64,000 nt of DNA, taken from the NCBI GenBank assembly GCA_023846275.1, contig CM043878.1, positions 8,921,501-8,985,500 of the forward strand, given 5' to 3'. The stretch is from Vanilla planifolia. Taxonomy: Eukaryota > Streptophyta > Magnoliopsida > Asparagales > Orchidaceae. Shown in pieces: positions 1 through 12,900 of the stretch. Made by a program: the position numbers and the translations under genes. Within the stretch, counting starts at the first letter, position 1. Each line of letters begins with the position of its first letter. The notes under the pieces were generated by a model. The model searched no databases and was not told where the DNA came from. It worked only from the letters and a program-made list of their open reading frames with translations.

Positions 1-3000
1 AAAGGTAATCTTATATCCATAGACCAACAAAAACGAGTGAAATACTTTCTTAGGGAAGACTATTAATATAAGTTACTTGATGTCTTTTAAAATATTTTTA
101 TATCCAAGGATCAACAAACATGGACAACAAAGATCTCATGATCGTCTACCAATTTTAAGTTACAACATTTTTCTCTTAAGCATTGATTACTTCAAGGAAC
201 TAACAAGACATGCTTGTCGATAATTCTTTGTAACACTTATCTTTTATATGTTCCAATTATAGATGCTATTTTTTATTAAACTTAAGATGAAGTGTCATGA
301 TACATAGTTATCAATGATTACATTGTACTTGTTTGTAAAACTAAGGAGGATAAAATAATATTTGAGATATGAAAAATTTCTTGGAATATAAGCTATTTTT
401 TCTTATTATATCTAAAATTAAATTTATAAAATATAAGTTTTGTAAAGATAAGTATACAAGTAAAATTACTATAATAATTAGTCATCATAAATTATTTAAG
501 TGTTAGAGATTCTCTTACTATTTATTTATACTAAAAAAAATAAAGAAAAATAGGATGTTAGTAGTACGATCTATGAATTTTGGATGAAACGGAGTGCTTT
601 AGTATGCCATGTGATTAAAACATCTCAATCAAAATTAAAGGTAAATTTTATCATACTTTAATGATACTAATAATGTATGGTATTAAAATTTGTCCTATGA
701 AGTTCAATATATAAATAGAATGTGTTGTAGAGATTAGATTGTTAAGATGGATAAGACTATATTTGAAGGGATATGATTAAAAAGAGTGAATATGTGGAAA
801 GATTGTCATAGTATCAATTGAGGATAGGTTTAAGGAGAGTTTGTTTATATGATTTAAAATGCTAAAGAAAGGCCAGTTAATGTTTCTATTATGGTATATT
901 ACTTTGAAATTTATGTAAATATGGGAAGAAGATAAAAAATGTATGACAAGAAGTTAATAAGAATGATTTTGCATGCTTGGATATTAAGAGAGAGTTGTTA
1001 ATGGATTCATGTATCTACATTTAATGGGATAAGACATGAGGATTGTTGTTATTTTGCTTATTAACTAACTATAATTATAGAATTCCAAGGTTTAAATTAT
1101 TTTGTGTGACTAGCCTTGGAACCGTTATGCTGACATGCATTCATTCATGTGCTTGTTAAACCTGCCCCTAGTGACAAATTTACTAAACATGGGCCTTTCC
1201 AATATGACCAAAATGCCCTTGGTATATTTCTAGTTTTAGATGGACAAATCATCCTTAGCTTCCCTTAAGCTTCTTAGAAGCGCCAAATATGCTCAAGCCC
1301 TAAAAAATGGTAACCACCCTTGGATTAAGCAAGATTGTTCCATTGATCAAACCATATGGTTAAGAACTCAAAATGTATTTTGGTAAAAGAGGCCATCATG
1401 ATGGCCACTTATTGGGTCCAATACCATGATGCTATAAACAATTTTTATGCTTATGAATGATTAAACCCTTGCAAACTTTCCTATGCACATTATGATATAG
1501 CATATGCAAAGCTATTCAATCTAATGTTCATGAAAACACTTGGTTGCAATTCTATGCATAATGATGTGATTAGTCCAAAATTCAAGATTTTAGCAACTAA
1601 AGTCTAATTATGTAATCTAATGATCAAGACATTATTGAGCTAAAGCCTACTTATGATAGGCCTTGATCCATCTAATATTTGAGCTAGCCACATTTCTTAT
1701 ATCAAATGCTAAAGCATAAGCATTATGTTTGGCTTTAATCAGATTTCCCTACTCTTGATGATAATCATGAACTAATTTGGTGTTCTATATGGTGATATGA
1801 GAGAATAGTCATTTATCTACTGGCATGGATATGCCTATACATGAGGTTAGTGTTTGCTTCAATCAATAGTTTTGGAGAAGTGGGTTAGACATTTTTTTAT
1901 TTTGGGAGTTGACAATTGCTTGCTATTTAGTAAATAGCCAGTTTTGTGATATGTTAATCTTTTTATTGAAAGCATTATAATATATATTATAATATGTTTA
2001 TTTTTATATTTGCAAACTCAAAATTTTATTGTTGAGTATCAATCATGCTTGGCTTGCAAAAGTGTCATCACTATTTTTTTCTCATCTTAAGATATCAAAT
2101 CCACTCTTTCCTCTTTGGTTGGTCATCATTGGCCACATCTACTTGTAGTAGCCCTACCTAGATTAAACATGCAAACTATGTATTTACTTGTATATCTGAA
2201 TATGGTGAAAACCCCATAAATTTTAAGTTCTTTGCACAGCTTAAGCACCTTTAGTTGTTTTCTACGATTATAATCTCATTGGGGGAAACATATACAAATG
2301 CATTTTACCCTAAAAGGCACCAACAATATTTTATGGCGCAAAATCGTGATCTTCAAAGAACATGCATATTTTTATGAAATTAGTATGCCTAGGTGGCTAA
2401 GGGGTTTAATGAGAAGTGACAGCATCATTGCATTCATGAGTAGGCTGTAGTAGCTCTTGTTTAATATGGACTATGAGGGAATAGGCTAATGGTGTTAAGA
2501 CACCATAAGCATAGACTAAAAAATGGAAATTAATGGAATTTGCCTAGTTATTTAGCTTGGTGAAGACAAGCAAACAATTGGAAAGAGAATATTAGGAATA
2601 ATATTACTTTGAGCTTTAGAACAAACTTGAGAATTTTGAACAGCCTTTCTAAGAATGTGCAATTCAATTGCTTGTGCGCCAAACAGAACAAATTCTATTT
2701 TTTGCATTGTGGATCTGTCTTATCCAACTGAACTAATCGAACTTTAGTATTACACAAAACCAATTGTTGGTCTCTTTCTGTTCATCATTACAAATGTTTA
2801 TTTTCGATTAAATTCTCATTTAATTTTAAATAAGCATGTTTTAAATGAAAATAATTATTGTTATACCTGTATGCTTTCTGTACAGTTTCAAATAACTTGA
2901 TTTTATCTGGGCTTTGCTAGATTGAAGCGAGATCAAAGCTAGTACTTGCTAAGAATCAGCACAACCGCTTTAAACTTAACCTGATGTTAGTCAAAACTAA

Positions 3001-3310
3001 CCCATTTCATTTCTTAAAGATTGAATTTTAAACTGAACCAACAGCACTACTCTTATCTTAATCCAAATAACCAGCTCATTCCTAGGTTTGCATCGTTTGC
3101 TAATCCTATTATTTTGTAAAGCGTAATATTCAGCTGTGAGATATGATTCAAGTAACAATCAAACTTTTGTCCATTCTTTTAATTTCAACAGAGTACTCGG
3201 TGGCTTCTTTGGTTCATGTAATTCTACCACTGTAATTATTTCATAAAAACCAACTGTTAAGTATGATACATGTTAGCAATGGTCAAACTTTTGTTCTTAT
3301 GTTTTCTCAG
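1..3310. other. AT-rich region upstream of ABCG exons
   Basis: No coding region is recognisable here. The ABCG gene that begins at 3311 needs upstream exons for its N-terminal part and its Walker A loop, but I see none of their motifs in this stretch. It is therefore either one very long intron (at least 3.3 kb, possibly with decayed repeats) or unrelated DNA next to a truncated gene. The last bases before 3311 form a good acceptor (gttttctcag), which favours an intron. Confidence 0.6.
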
Positions 3311-6300
3311 ACTTTCAGCGGATTTGTCAAAGGCTGATAAAGTTCTTGTAGTTGAAAGAGTTATAGAGTCCTTGGGGTTGCAAGCTATACGTGATTCCTT
3401 GGTTGGTACCGTTGAGAAGAGAGGAATCTCTGGTGGTCAAAGGAAACGAGTAAATGTTGGGCTTGAAATGGTTATGGAACCTTCTCTATTGATTTTAGAC
3501 GAGCCAACCTCTGGTTTGGATAGTGCTTCATCCTCCCTGCTTCTTAAAGCTCTTCGTCGCGAGGCTCTTGAAGGGGTAAACATCTGCATGGTGGTTCACC
3601 AACCCAGGTTTTTTTCCATATATAATTTCTCCTTGTCTAATTTCAAAGCATGATTTTGTTCATCCTACCAATAACTGCAAAGCATACATTAGTGTAATGA
3701 ACATTTCCAATTTGTTTTGTAACTAGGAAGGGACATTCTCTTTTTGCATTATATGAGTTTAATGGTGTTGTTAGATCATGGAGCAAATACGTTTTAGTAA
3801 AACTACAAGTTAGATGGACGAACCTAAATTGGCAAGTTCTAATTGTTATGGTCTAATACAGCTAAACCATTCAATAAATATGTAATTCCTCAATTTGGAA
3901 GTCACAAAACATTATTTTAACCAATATTATTGATATAATTTACTAAATGTTCTATGTTAACCCTCATTAATGTTTGTTCAATCTCATTATTAGCTTTACT
4001 TCATTGTAGTCTAATTTATATTTGTTTTTGTTAAAAGTATTATAATTAAACAATGTCTCACTAATTATAACGTCTCTTTTGTATTATTAAAATTAGTCAT
4101 GCTATAGTATGTTTTGTAATTAATTACCAAGAATATCTCGAGTTAACATTTTTAAAATGAGTAAGGCATCCCCCAAAAATAAGTTTTTTATTCACTTATA
4201 GAGATTAATTAAAGGGTTCTAAATGTTTTGGTTTAGTGATTGCTTGTACCAGTTTATATTGGTTAATTTAATGCAAATAAATTGGAAAAATTATGCTACT
4301 ATGATGAAAATGGTATTCTTGTTTAATAGCAATTGGACATTCAATGAGAAGAGATTTAAAATAAGTATTAAAAGTATAATAACATTTCTCTATTACTTGA
4401 TACTTATTCCAAGCTTTTTGTAAACATGTGCATGTTTTGTTTCAAGATATGCAACAAAATAAGATGCTTTTCTTAGAAAATGATTGATTTTTGTTTTTGT
4501 TCAGCTATACGCTGTACAAGATGTTTGATGATTTAATACTTCTAGCAAAGGGTGGTTTAACAGTATATCATGGGCCTGTTAAAAAAGTTGAAGAATACTT
4601 CTCAGGCCTTGGGATCAATGTTCCCGAACGTGTTAACCCTCCAGACTACTATATTGACATTTTAGAAGGAATGGTCAAGCTAAATGCAACCACAGGTATA
4701 ACCTGCAAGCATTTGCCTCTTAGATGGATGTTACACAATGGATATGATGTTCCTCGAGATATGCTGCATGATGATGCTGCAATGGATGCATCACAAAGGA
4801 GTAGTGAAAAAAGTTATGCAGGAACTGAATCAAATGAACAATCTATTGCTGGAGAAGTATGGGACAATGTGAAGGATATTGTAGGGCAGAAAAAGGATGA
4901 TTTTGAGTACAATTTTTCAGATTCTACAGATTTATCAAATCGTCGTACTCCTGGAGTAATGCAGCAATATAAATATTTCTTTGGAAGGTAAGTCAAGTTT
5001 TTGTTAAAGCCTATAATCTAAATTGCCCTGTTCTGTATAAAAGATGTTCATTTTTGAGAATTTAGGCATCATTTCAAGTGATATTTATGCTTGTAGGGTG
5101 ACAAAACAACGTCTTCGTGAAGCAAGGATACAAGGAGTTGATTTTCTTATTTTATGTCTTGCTGGAGTTTGCTTAGGAACGCTCGCTAAATTGAGCGATG
5201 AGACATTTGGATCTTTGGGTTATACATACACCGTAATTGCTGTTTGTAAGTTTCTAAGTGCTACTCTCTGTGAAATGTTGAATTTATAGTTAACAGATTT
5301 GATTAGATAATGGATAAACTGCAAAGATCTAAAAGAAAAAAGGGACATGTGTAAAGGTTTCAAAGATGTGATTGCCATGCGAGAGTATAAGGCAAACGAG
5401 TTATATCATATTTACAAAAAAAGCAGATATGTTTGCAAACAGACTTCGTTTGCAAGAAGGTAAAACCTTATAAATCTCATTGATGCTGTGCTGAAATCGT
5501 GTCTTAATTTTAACCCTAACAAGCCCCTGCCTCTATAAATCAAAGTAATCTGTGTACTTAACTGTTTTGATTATGCAATCATGATGTCATTCTTCTTCCA
5601 TCGTTTCAGAATTCAAGTTCTGTAACACTCCAGTAACTTTTCAGTCCCCTATTTAAATACATCTTGCTTCTGGATGATTTTCACATAGACAATTGCACAC
5701 TATTGCATACTTCACTACTAACAACTGCTCATGGATGTTAAGAATATGTGTTTCTGCTTGCATTTTTTTCAATATATTGAGATAGGAGCTCTGAGGTTTA
5801 TTCATATTTTTATATTGCTTTTCAGCCCTCTTATGTCAGATAGGAGCTCTGAGGTCATTTTCTCTTGAAAAGTTGAATTACTTGAGGGAGCGCTCCTCTG
5901 GCATGAGCTCACTTGCTTATTTCCTTGCAAGGGATACCATAGACCACTTCAACACAGTGATCAAACCTATAATTTATCTATCAATGTTCTATTTCTTCAA
6001 CAACCCTAGATCCTCGATCGCAGATAATTATGTCATTTTGATATCACTTGTTTACTGTGTAACTGGCATTGGTTACTTCTTTGCCATATTCTTCCAGCCA
6101 GGGACAGCCCAGCTGGTGAGCACCGTCATTTTGGTTTCATGCATTAAACCAACATGGTTATTAATGTGCATTCCGTTGCTAATTGGCTAGCTTTTGTTAT
6201 ATGCAGTGGTCTGCGCTAATGCCAGTCGTTTTAACCCTCGTCGCAAGTCAAGAGACGACATCAAAATTCTTGGCTAATTTGTGCTACACAAAGTGGGCCT

Positions 6301-6631
6301 TAGAAGCATTTGTAATCGTCAATGCTGAAAGGTTTGATTCATTTTTTGTCTTTGTTTGCACATCTAAAAGGTTATGTGAATTGGGTTTCAAAATCTAAAC
6401 CAAAATGCTTGTGATCTTGAAGAGTTCATATCTCTTATATAATGGTTTATATGATAAAAGGTTCTCATTTACAGATACTATGGTGTGTGGTTGATAACAA
6501 GGTGTGGTTCCCTGATGCAGAGAGGATATGATATCAATGACTGGGGTCTTTGTATAGCCATTCTTGTTTTGTATGGCGTGGTTTCGCGATGCATAGCCTT
6601 TTTTTGCTTGGTTACCTTCTCAAAGAGGTGA
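3311..6631 (+). CDS. ABCG24/28-like ABC transporter, 3' half of gene
   Basis: This is the C-terminal 500 or so codons of a half-size ABCG (white-brown complex) transporter, a plasma-membrane exporter; the substrate cannot be inferred. Six exons join in frame with GT-AG borders: 3311-3607, 4505-4987, 5097-5245, 5826-6115, 6207-6331 and 6475-6631 (TGA). Exon 1 holds the ABC signature (ISGGQRKR), Walker B with D-loop ([12 protein letters not shown]) and the H-loop (VVHQP). Exon 2 has the ABCG linker ([13 protein letters not shown], then [12 protein letters not shown]). Exons 3-6 encode the membrane domain, including [36 protein letters not shown] and a last hydrophobic segment ending VTFSKR. These are hallmarks of the long plant ABCG24/27/28 subclass, whose members are about 1,100 residues, so the N-terminal extension and Walker A are missing from the window. 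All visible exons are open and in phase, which argues against a pseudogene. The exact subfamily member is inferred. Confidence 0.9.
5781..5855 (+). repeat. 17-bp direct repeat across an ABCG intron/exon 4 border
   Basis: The motif gataggagctctgaggt occurs exactly at 5781-5797, in the intron, and at 5839-5855, inside exon 4. The copies are 58 bp apart, and the bases around them are also partly alike. The true acceptor (ttttcag, ending at 5825) lies between them. It looks like a small local duplication of the exon start. Confidence 0.8.
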
Positions 6632-8125
6632 AGGGTAAGGCTCTTGTCCTTAGAGTTTCAATTGTAGTTTTTCTTTGCTAAGGTTTTATAGATTAGTTAT
6701 TGGGGGGCTCTTCTTTATGTTGTGGAAGAGATTTACCACTTTAGAATACACGTGAAATGGTTCATAGGTGAAGTTTCTTTTGTAATCCACATAAAAAGAG
6801 AGGTGTTTTGTACATTAAATTCTTATGGATTAAGAGCCATGTTTGGATTTTGATGCTTTTGTGATTGAAATAGAAAGTGTTTTGTACATTAAATTCTTAT
6901 GTTATATATGTTGCAGTTCAGCATTGTTTCTAGGTATTTTATATGTATTTGAATGTGAATGTTTTGTTGAATTACAATGAAACATTTGTATCCTTCAGCA
7001 TGAGTTTTTCCCTTTTCTTCTTCCCCAAAATCAAGTGTTTATTTGGTAGTTTTTTTTTAATTTTATTAGTATTTTTTGTTGGTATAATATTAAATTTTAG
7101 TAATATTTAAAACTTACATGATATGTAAATAATAAAATATTTTGAGTTAAAATGATTATTTCCTACTTGAATGAGTCATTACAATTTTCTTATCCTCATC
7201 TTTCATCTCCTAGGGTTTTATTTTGCCTGTTTCATTTGATTTGACAAAATTGTGAAATTATTTTTTTATTATTAATTTTCCTGATCATAAACTACTTATA
7301 ATCAATATAAAATAATATATCAATAATTACTACATGTAATGATGCGTTACTAATTATATCAGGTAGAGTTGTATATCAATGATGTCAAGAAATGGGTAGT
7401 AAATACATAACATAAAGTTCTGAAAATTTTATATAACTAGTATTAGTTTTAAAGGAATATATAAAATAAAACAACCTTTTTTTTTATCAATCAAATTAAA
7501 AAAAAATAATCAAAAACTAAATGTTCAAAACATCAAAAACTCCAAAACCACCAAACTCAGAAAAAGCTTCATTAACTCTGATACAATCCACAGTGAAAAA
7601 CCATTTGAGCCAAAATCCAAGAAATACATAAAAACTCCTCTATGATGTGTCCTAATTCTTTTTGACCTTGCAAGAAATACAAATATACATACATGAAAAT
7701 TCATAAATATAAACATATGTGCATACACTTATTTATATAAAGTTCATGTATATCATAAATATGTGTCTATATATATAGTTTATATCTGTTTTTTAATTGA
7801 CCCAGAATTCAAACCAATTATCATAATTATGATGGATATTTAATCAGATTTGTGTCAACCCTAACACTAAATCGACTACAATTGATTGGATCCAAAACAT
7901 TCCAATTAAATTCGGGCGCACCTCTATGCAATCTAAACCTTTGCAATTATCATGAAAGGGGCATGATGGAAGTGTTCAAGGATCAAATGGTATAGCAAAT
8001 CTGCAGGATTTGGTATTACCATTGCAATATAGATACCATAAGCACAACAAATGAATGGTTTGGTTTGATGATGGAAACAAAACTAGTTAAGAACTATTTA
8101 ACACTAGAAGTAGGAGGCAATTTAC
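6632..8125. other. Intergenic space between convergent genes
   Basis: This AT-rich stretch lies between the ABCG stop (+) and the DNL stop (-), so both 3' ends face it. It should hold both 3' UTRs and poly(A) sites. I see no coding potential and no mobile-element motif. Confidence 0.6.
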
Positions 8126-8598
8126 TCACTTTGATTTTTTTCCAATAAGGTCCTCCAAAGTGAGGTTGAGTGTGTCCATTGATCCCTTCCTCACTTCTTC
8201 ACCTCTGGCTACCAAGAGATCCTCGATGCTTCCTGGTTCTCCAAACCACCCAAGGTGGTCGGCGATAAGATGAAGATTGTTGCAGCCACTGCAACGGGCG
8301 ACAACAACACCCTTCTCGTAAGATTCACGGCAAACGGTCTTCACTGACCGGGTTTCACACACCTTGCAAGTGAAGATCATGGCAAGGTCATGCCTCGAGG
8401 ATGTTTTCAGATTGGAGAAAGCAGTGTAGCCCACACTGGCGTTGATGTTAATGTCCCTGAGCTTATCTGCCGATGGAGGATGTGTCTCACAATCAATAGG
8501 TTTCTGGTCTTCAGTGTCGCCATTAGATTTCTCAACTCGCTCAACCTTCATGCAGATACTTCGATTAATATTGGAAGAAAGGAATGGCCATTGACCTC
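8126..8598 (-). CDS. DNL-type (Zim17/Tim15) zinc-finger protein, main exon
   Basis: This exon encodes a DNL-type zinc-finger protein, the family of Zim17/Tim15/HEP, which keeps mitochondrial (in plants also plastid) Hsp70 soluble and active. The zinc ribbon is complete: CKVC (about residues 104-107 of the joined protein) and CSGC (129-132), then the family signature HLIADHLGWFGEPGS. The exon opens at 8598, just after an acceptor (gatttcag on the minus strand) in phase 1, and ends with TGA at 8128-8126. The open frame runs to 8611, but the bases beyond 8598 are intron, so the apparent start M-V-I-S is not real. The N-terminal transit peptide must come from an upstream exon, which I place at 20554-20632; the joined protein would be 183 residues. 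The last codons overlap a donor-like AAA/GTGAGT, so a further 3' exon cannot be excluded. Confidence 0.88.
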
Positions 8599-9900
8599 CT
8601 GAAATCACCAAGATGTATAGAAGAGTTATTCAAAGCAGTGTTTGATTTTCCTACTTCAAATTCTACTTTGGAGAACTTTACTTGCACAAGCACAAAACTC
8701 ATTTAAAAATTTCTTTTTAAAATATATTTTTTTTTGTAACTTTTTTATGGACTTTAGGCCATTATCTAAGAGAACATTTGATGTCAAGTATGCTCAACAA
8801 CCATTAGAGTTACTTGGCTATACAAAAGCAAAACAGCTTAGGGATTAAACAATCAGTTCTCTGGCTAAATAAGCTTAGTGATTGTCAAATAAGGTTTATT
8901 TCTACAATATTTCAAAAAGATGACTAACTGCTGACAAGGCAATGACAGGAAGAAGTATAGAAAATTGGAAGCTTCAATATTGTCATATGTTTGACAACTT
9001 CAACATAAAAGGATAGCACGTTCATGGGCTGCAATTAGACAATATATATAACTAATTTAAAATAATCTCATGTGAAGTATAGCATACTAACTAAAGCAAT
9101 CAATTCATTAGACAATCATTCAGAAGATGCACTTCTTTGCATCAAACATGTTCTACTAAATGGTTGTAATTCCCTAATTAAATGGTTGTAGCTTCCCCAC
9201 AACTTGGGTTCAAACATGTTCTATCATAGAATTAGAATCCATTGTTCGATGATAAATGAGTGTGAAGAGCAGCCATGTGGCAAGCATAGCAAAGGGTGGA
9301 AACTCCGAGAACATGCACTTGAGGCGAGTCCTTAGGAACTTGGCTCTCGAAGACGTCCGACTCTCAATATTTTAGATCAATGTGCTTGAGCCCAACTTGT
9401 TACAATTCGACACTGTCGGAATTCCTCTTAAAGTTCCTGCATGCTTTGCTCATGTATCGGCATTAAAGCAATCCTTGGGCTTACCTACAATAGCGGTAGC
9501 TTCCCCACAAGTGCAAGTGGTAAAGCTGCAATTAAATGGTTGTAATTCCCTAATTAAATAATTATAAATTCTAGTAATTAATGGTGATAATTTCCCCTCT
9601 CCACCACACACAGACGGTGAAGCGATCAACAGGTAGCCAAATAAGAGGAAGCCGGTTGTTGGAGAGAGACCTAACCTTTAGTTCATTGTACTCATTTTCT
9701 GATGAGTTCTCCCTGACTTGTGAGAGAGGCTTAGCCCCCTCTTCTCTCTAGCCATCCTACTCTCACCCTACCCAATTCCCTAATACAAGATAGAAGTTCC
9801 TTTCAGCACCTGCCCAACCTAAGACCTCTATTCATCTTCCCAAATACAATTTTCCAGACATTTTCTTGTGCATTCTATAGGAATTAACAAGCAAGTTAAA
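8599..9900. other. 3' part of the proposed DNL intron
   Basis: No gene is seen. A 30-bp direct repeat (core taaatggttgtaattcccta) lies at 9157-9186 and 9533-9562, and gtagcttccccacaa recurs at about 9188 and 9497. These may belong to the 5' LTR or leader of the gypsy remnant that follows, but I could not fix LTR ends. Confidence 0.45.
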
Positions 9901-12900
9901 ATAGAGAATCAAAAGGGTATGATATTTTTTCTTGAAAGCCAGCCCCTCAAGTCTTAAGGCCAAGTGATGACAGAGATTCTTGCACCTCTGCCCCAAACCT
10001 ATTGTGCCTTTAAACCCTCTTCTTCATCTTCCAAAAATACCTTCCATCTGTTTCGACAATAGATGGATATTTCACCAAGTTCTCCCCCCCTTCTTACATT
10101 CATAGTAGAGCTACTTAGAGTTGGTCAAAGCACTTCCCCCAATCGAAGATATCATTAAACCACTTTCCAAAGCTCCTTGAAATTCTTCAGGCTACATTTG
10201 AACCCAATCACTTGGCCTCCACTTTCACAAATCCTCCACCTTATGCTCCACAACTTCATCCCACAAACACTCCACAATTTCCTTATAATGCAAGACCCTT
10301 TATCTCTCACCCATTTGAAGCTCCTTTTTGCCCTTGACCTATGGTTGAGACACCCCAAGCTCCATTCCTCAATGCTCCTCCAGGACTCCCCTATCACCTT
10401 GAGGAGGCATCTAACTTACTCTGAGCGACACATCATCGAGGATGCTTCTCCTTCAAGGGAAATTCTCTTGACGCTTCTCCCTCCAAGGCTCAATTACCAA
10501 ACTTCTCTTTCTTCTATGAAAACTTGTATCCTTACATCTTTCTCAATGAAGTCGAGATAATTGTCTTCTATATTATGTTTAGGCATATAAATTGTAAAGA
10601 TTTTTCTACTCTTCTCAAGGACATCGTCTCTCAATGGTTCTTGATGTTGCCTTCCAAATTTATTTTCTACTTTAACCAACTTAGTTGCATCAGACCCAAA
10701 AGGAACTTTGAATTTCTCCTATACCTAAACCAGGATTACCTACTTCAAGCCTTCCTTCGACGCTCGGACATGCACTCAAGGAGATGGACTAAGAAGATGC
10801 TTGCTTTACTTGAGTGGTCTTCCTCAAGTTGCTCTAAACCAAGAACTTCCAAAAACATCTCATCAAGTATCCTTCATGGCCTTTGCAGGAAATCTTTAAT
10901 AAAACTATTTATTTCATCAATGAGGAAGATTTCTCCTCTGCCCTAATTGGCAAGGAAGAAGGGAAGTTATCTTTGCCTCTAAACTCTTTGACAGTGGTTA
11001 AAAAAATTAGAGGATTTTCAGGATTTCCCTTGATATGCCTCTTGAGGGGATCACCATCCTCACGATTACCAAGCTAAGCACTTTGACATGTCTCTATGCA
11101 CTCTCTTAAAGAAATGTTAATGACAATAAAAAAGAAACAACTACACTAGAAGCCAAAGCTGATCTTATGGAATAACAAAACAAAACAAAGTTCTACACAT
11201 TCAATGAAGATCATGCCCATATGACCTCAGAGTGCAAGACTATGAAAGCATTGATCAAGAGGATGCTAAAAAAAGGCTATCTGCAAGAGTACTAGGCAAA
11301 GAAGCCTAAGCCTACCTGTACCTTAGATGATTTAAATACTACCAGACTTAAGCCAAATGGGATGACAGGGCCTTGTTGTTAACACTAAAATACACAACTA
11401 AGAACCCATATTAAAACCATCTATGCTATCATTAGGAAAAGATGGTCTTACTCCAAGTGCTTTATGTTGAGGTTCTATCAGAATACGCTAGTAACTAATA
11501 TTACAGCTTGACAAGAGGACAAAGCCTCGATATCCTTCAAACCTGATGTACCACCTCTTTATAATCTCTATGACGATACCATAGTCTTCTCGAGATTAAT
11601 TGCATACCTCGAGGTTCCTCAAATACTTATTAACACTAGGAGCTCTATAGACATCCTTTTCCTTGACGCTTTCAACAAAATCGATGTCTGTCACAGCCTT
11701 ATTCGCCTAACCATTGGATCAATCGTGGGCTACTTAGGAGAATTAACAAAGCTAGTACAATCACTCTACCTATAACAATGGAAAACTCCTCCAACTTTGT
11801 CATGCACACTATCAACTTCGTCATCGTTGCTATCTTGTCCTCCTATAATGCCATCTCAGGAAGACCAAATATGAACATATTTGGAGGGGCCCATATTGAA
11901 ACCACGCCTATACCTCAAATTCAACACTTTGATCGGTGTGGTTTGGGTGCATGAGGATCTTCACCTGTTGAAATAGTGCCATCTCGACACAATGCAAGTT
12001 ACATATGACCTTATGCCCTCAATCATAGAGCTTACTAATAAAAGCTCCAACAAGACTATCTACCTTGTCTCTCTCTTTCGCCAAATCCATATGAGCCAAA
12101 CAAGTTTGTAATTATTTCTTTTAATCTAGCGGAAAAAGAAATGGAGGCCACTCTTACACTTTTGGCTAGGCATCCAGATGTTTTTGCATGAATCTCTCTA
12201 ACATGCCATGAATAGATCGTTCAACGACACAACACTCACTCAACATGAATCCTAAGGTTTCAAATGTCATACAAAAAAGCAAGTGTTTAACATCAATAAA
12301 CAATCAATAATTAAGGAGATATCTAAGTTTCTTAAGGACAATTATATCAGTCCAGCCTTCTATCCAAAGTGACTAGCAAACATGGTCTTTATGAAGAAAA
12401 GCGGCGACAAGTGGCGCATGTGTGTAGATTACACTGATTTCAACCATGTCAGTTCAAAGGGCACACCCTCCACCTCAGATTGATGGCCTCATGGACTCAA
12501 TTGTTGATTTTAACCTTTTTAGTTTTCTAAACACATTCTCAAGGTATCATCAAATCAAAATGGCCAAAGAAAATGAGAAGACCTCATTTATTATCAACTT
12601 TGGAGCCTTCTGCCACAGGGCCAAGACTTTCAGCCTCAAGAACGTTGAAGCAATGTATCAAAGGATTATGGACACCATATTCATAAATTAAAGAGGCATA
12701 AACCTCAATGCTTATGTGGATGATCGATCTCTTGGTGAAGAGAACTTCGTTTGAGGCACACTTGTATGGTATAAAGAAGACTTTCAAAACTTGTAGAAAA
12801 TTCAACCTTATGCTTAATTCCTCGAAGTGCACCTTCGACACCTCATCGGAAAAGTTTCTTGGATTTATGAAATTGAGAGAAGAGATCCAAACAAATTCAT

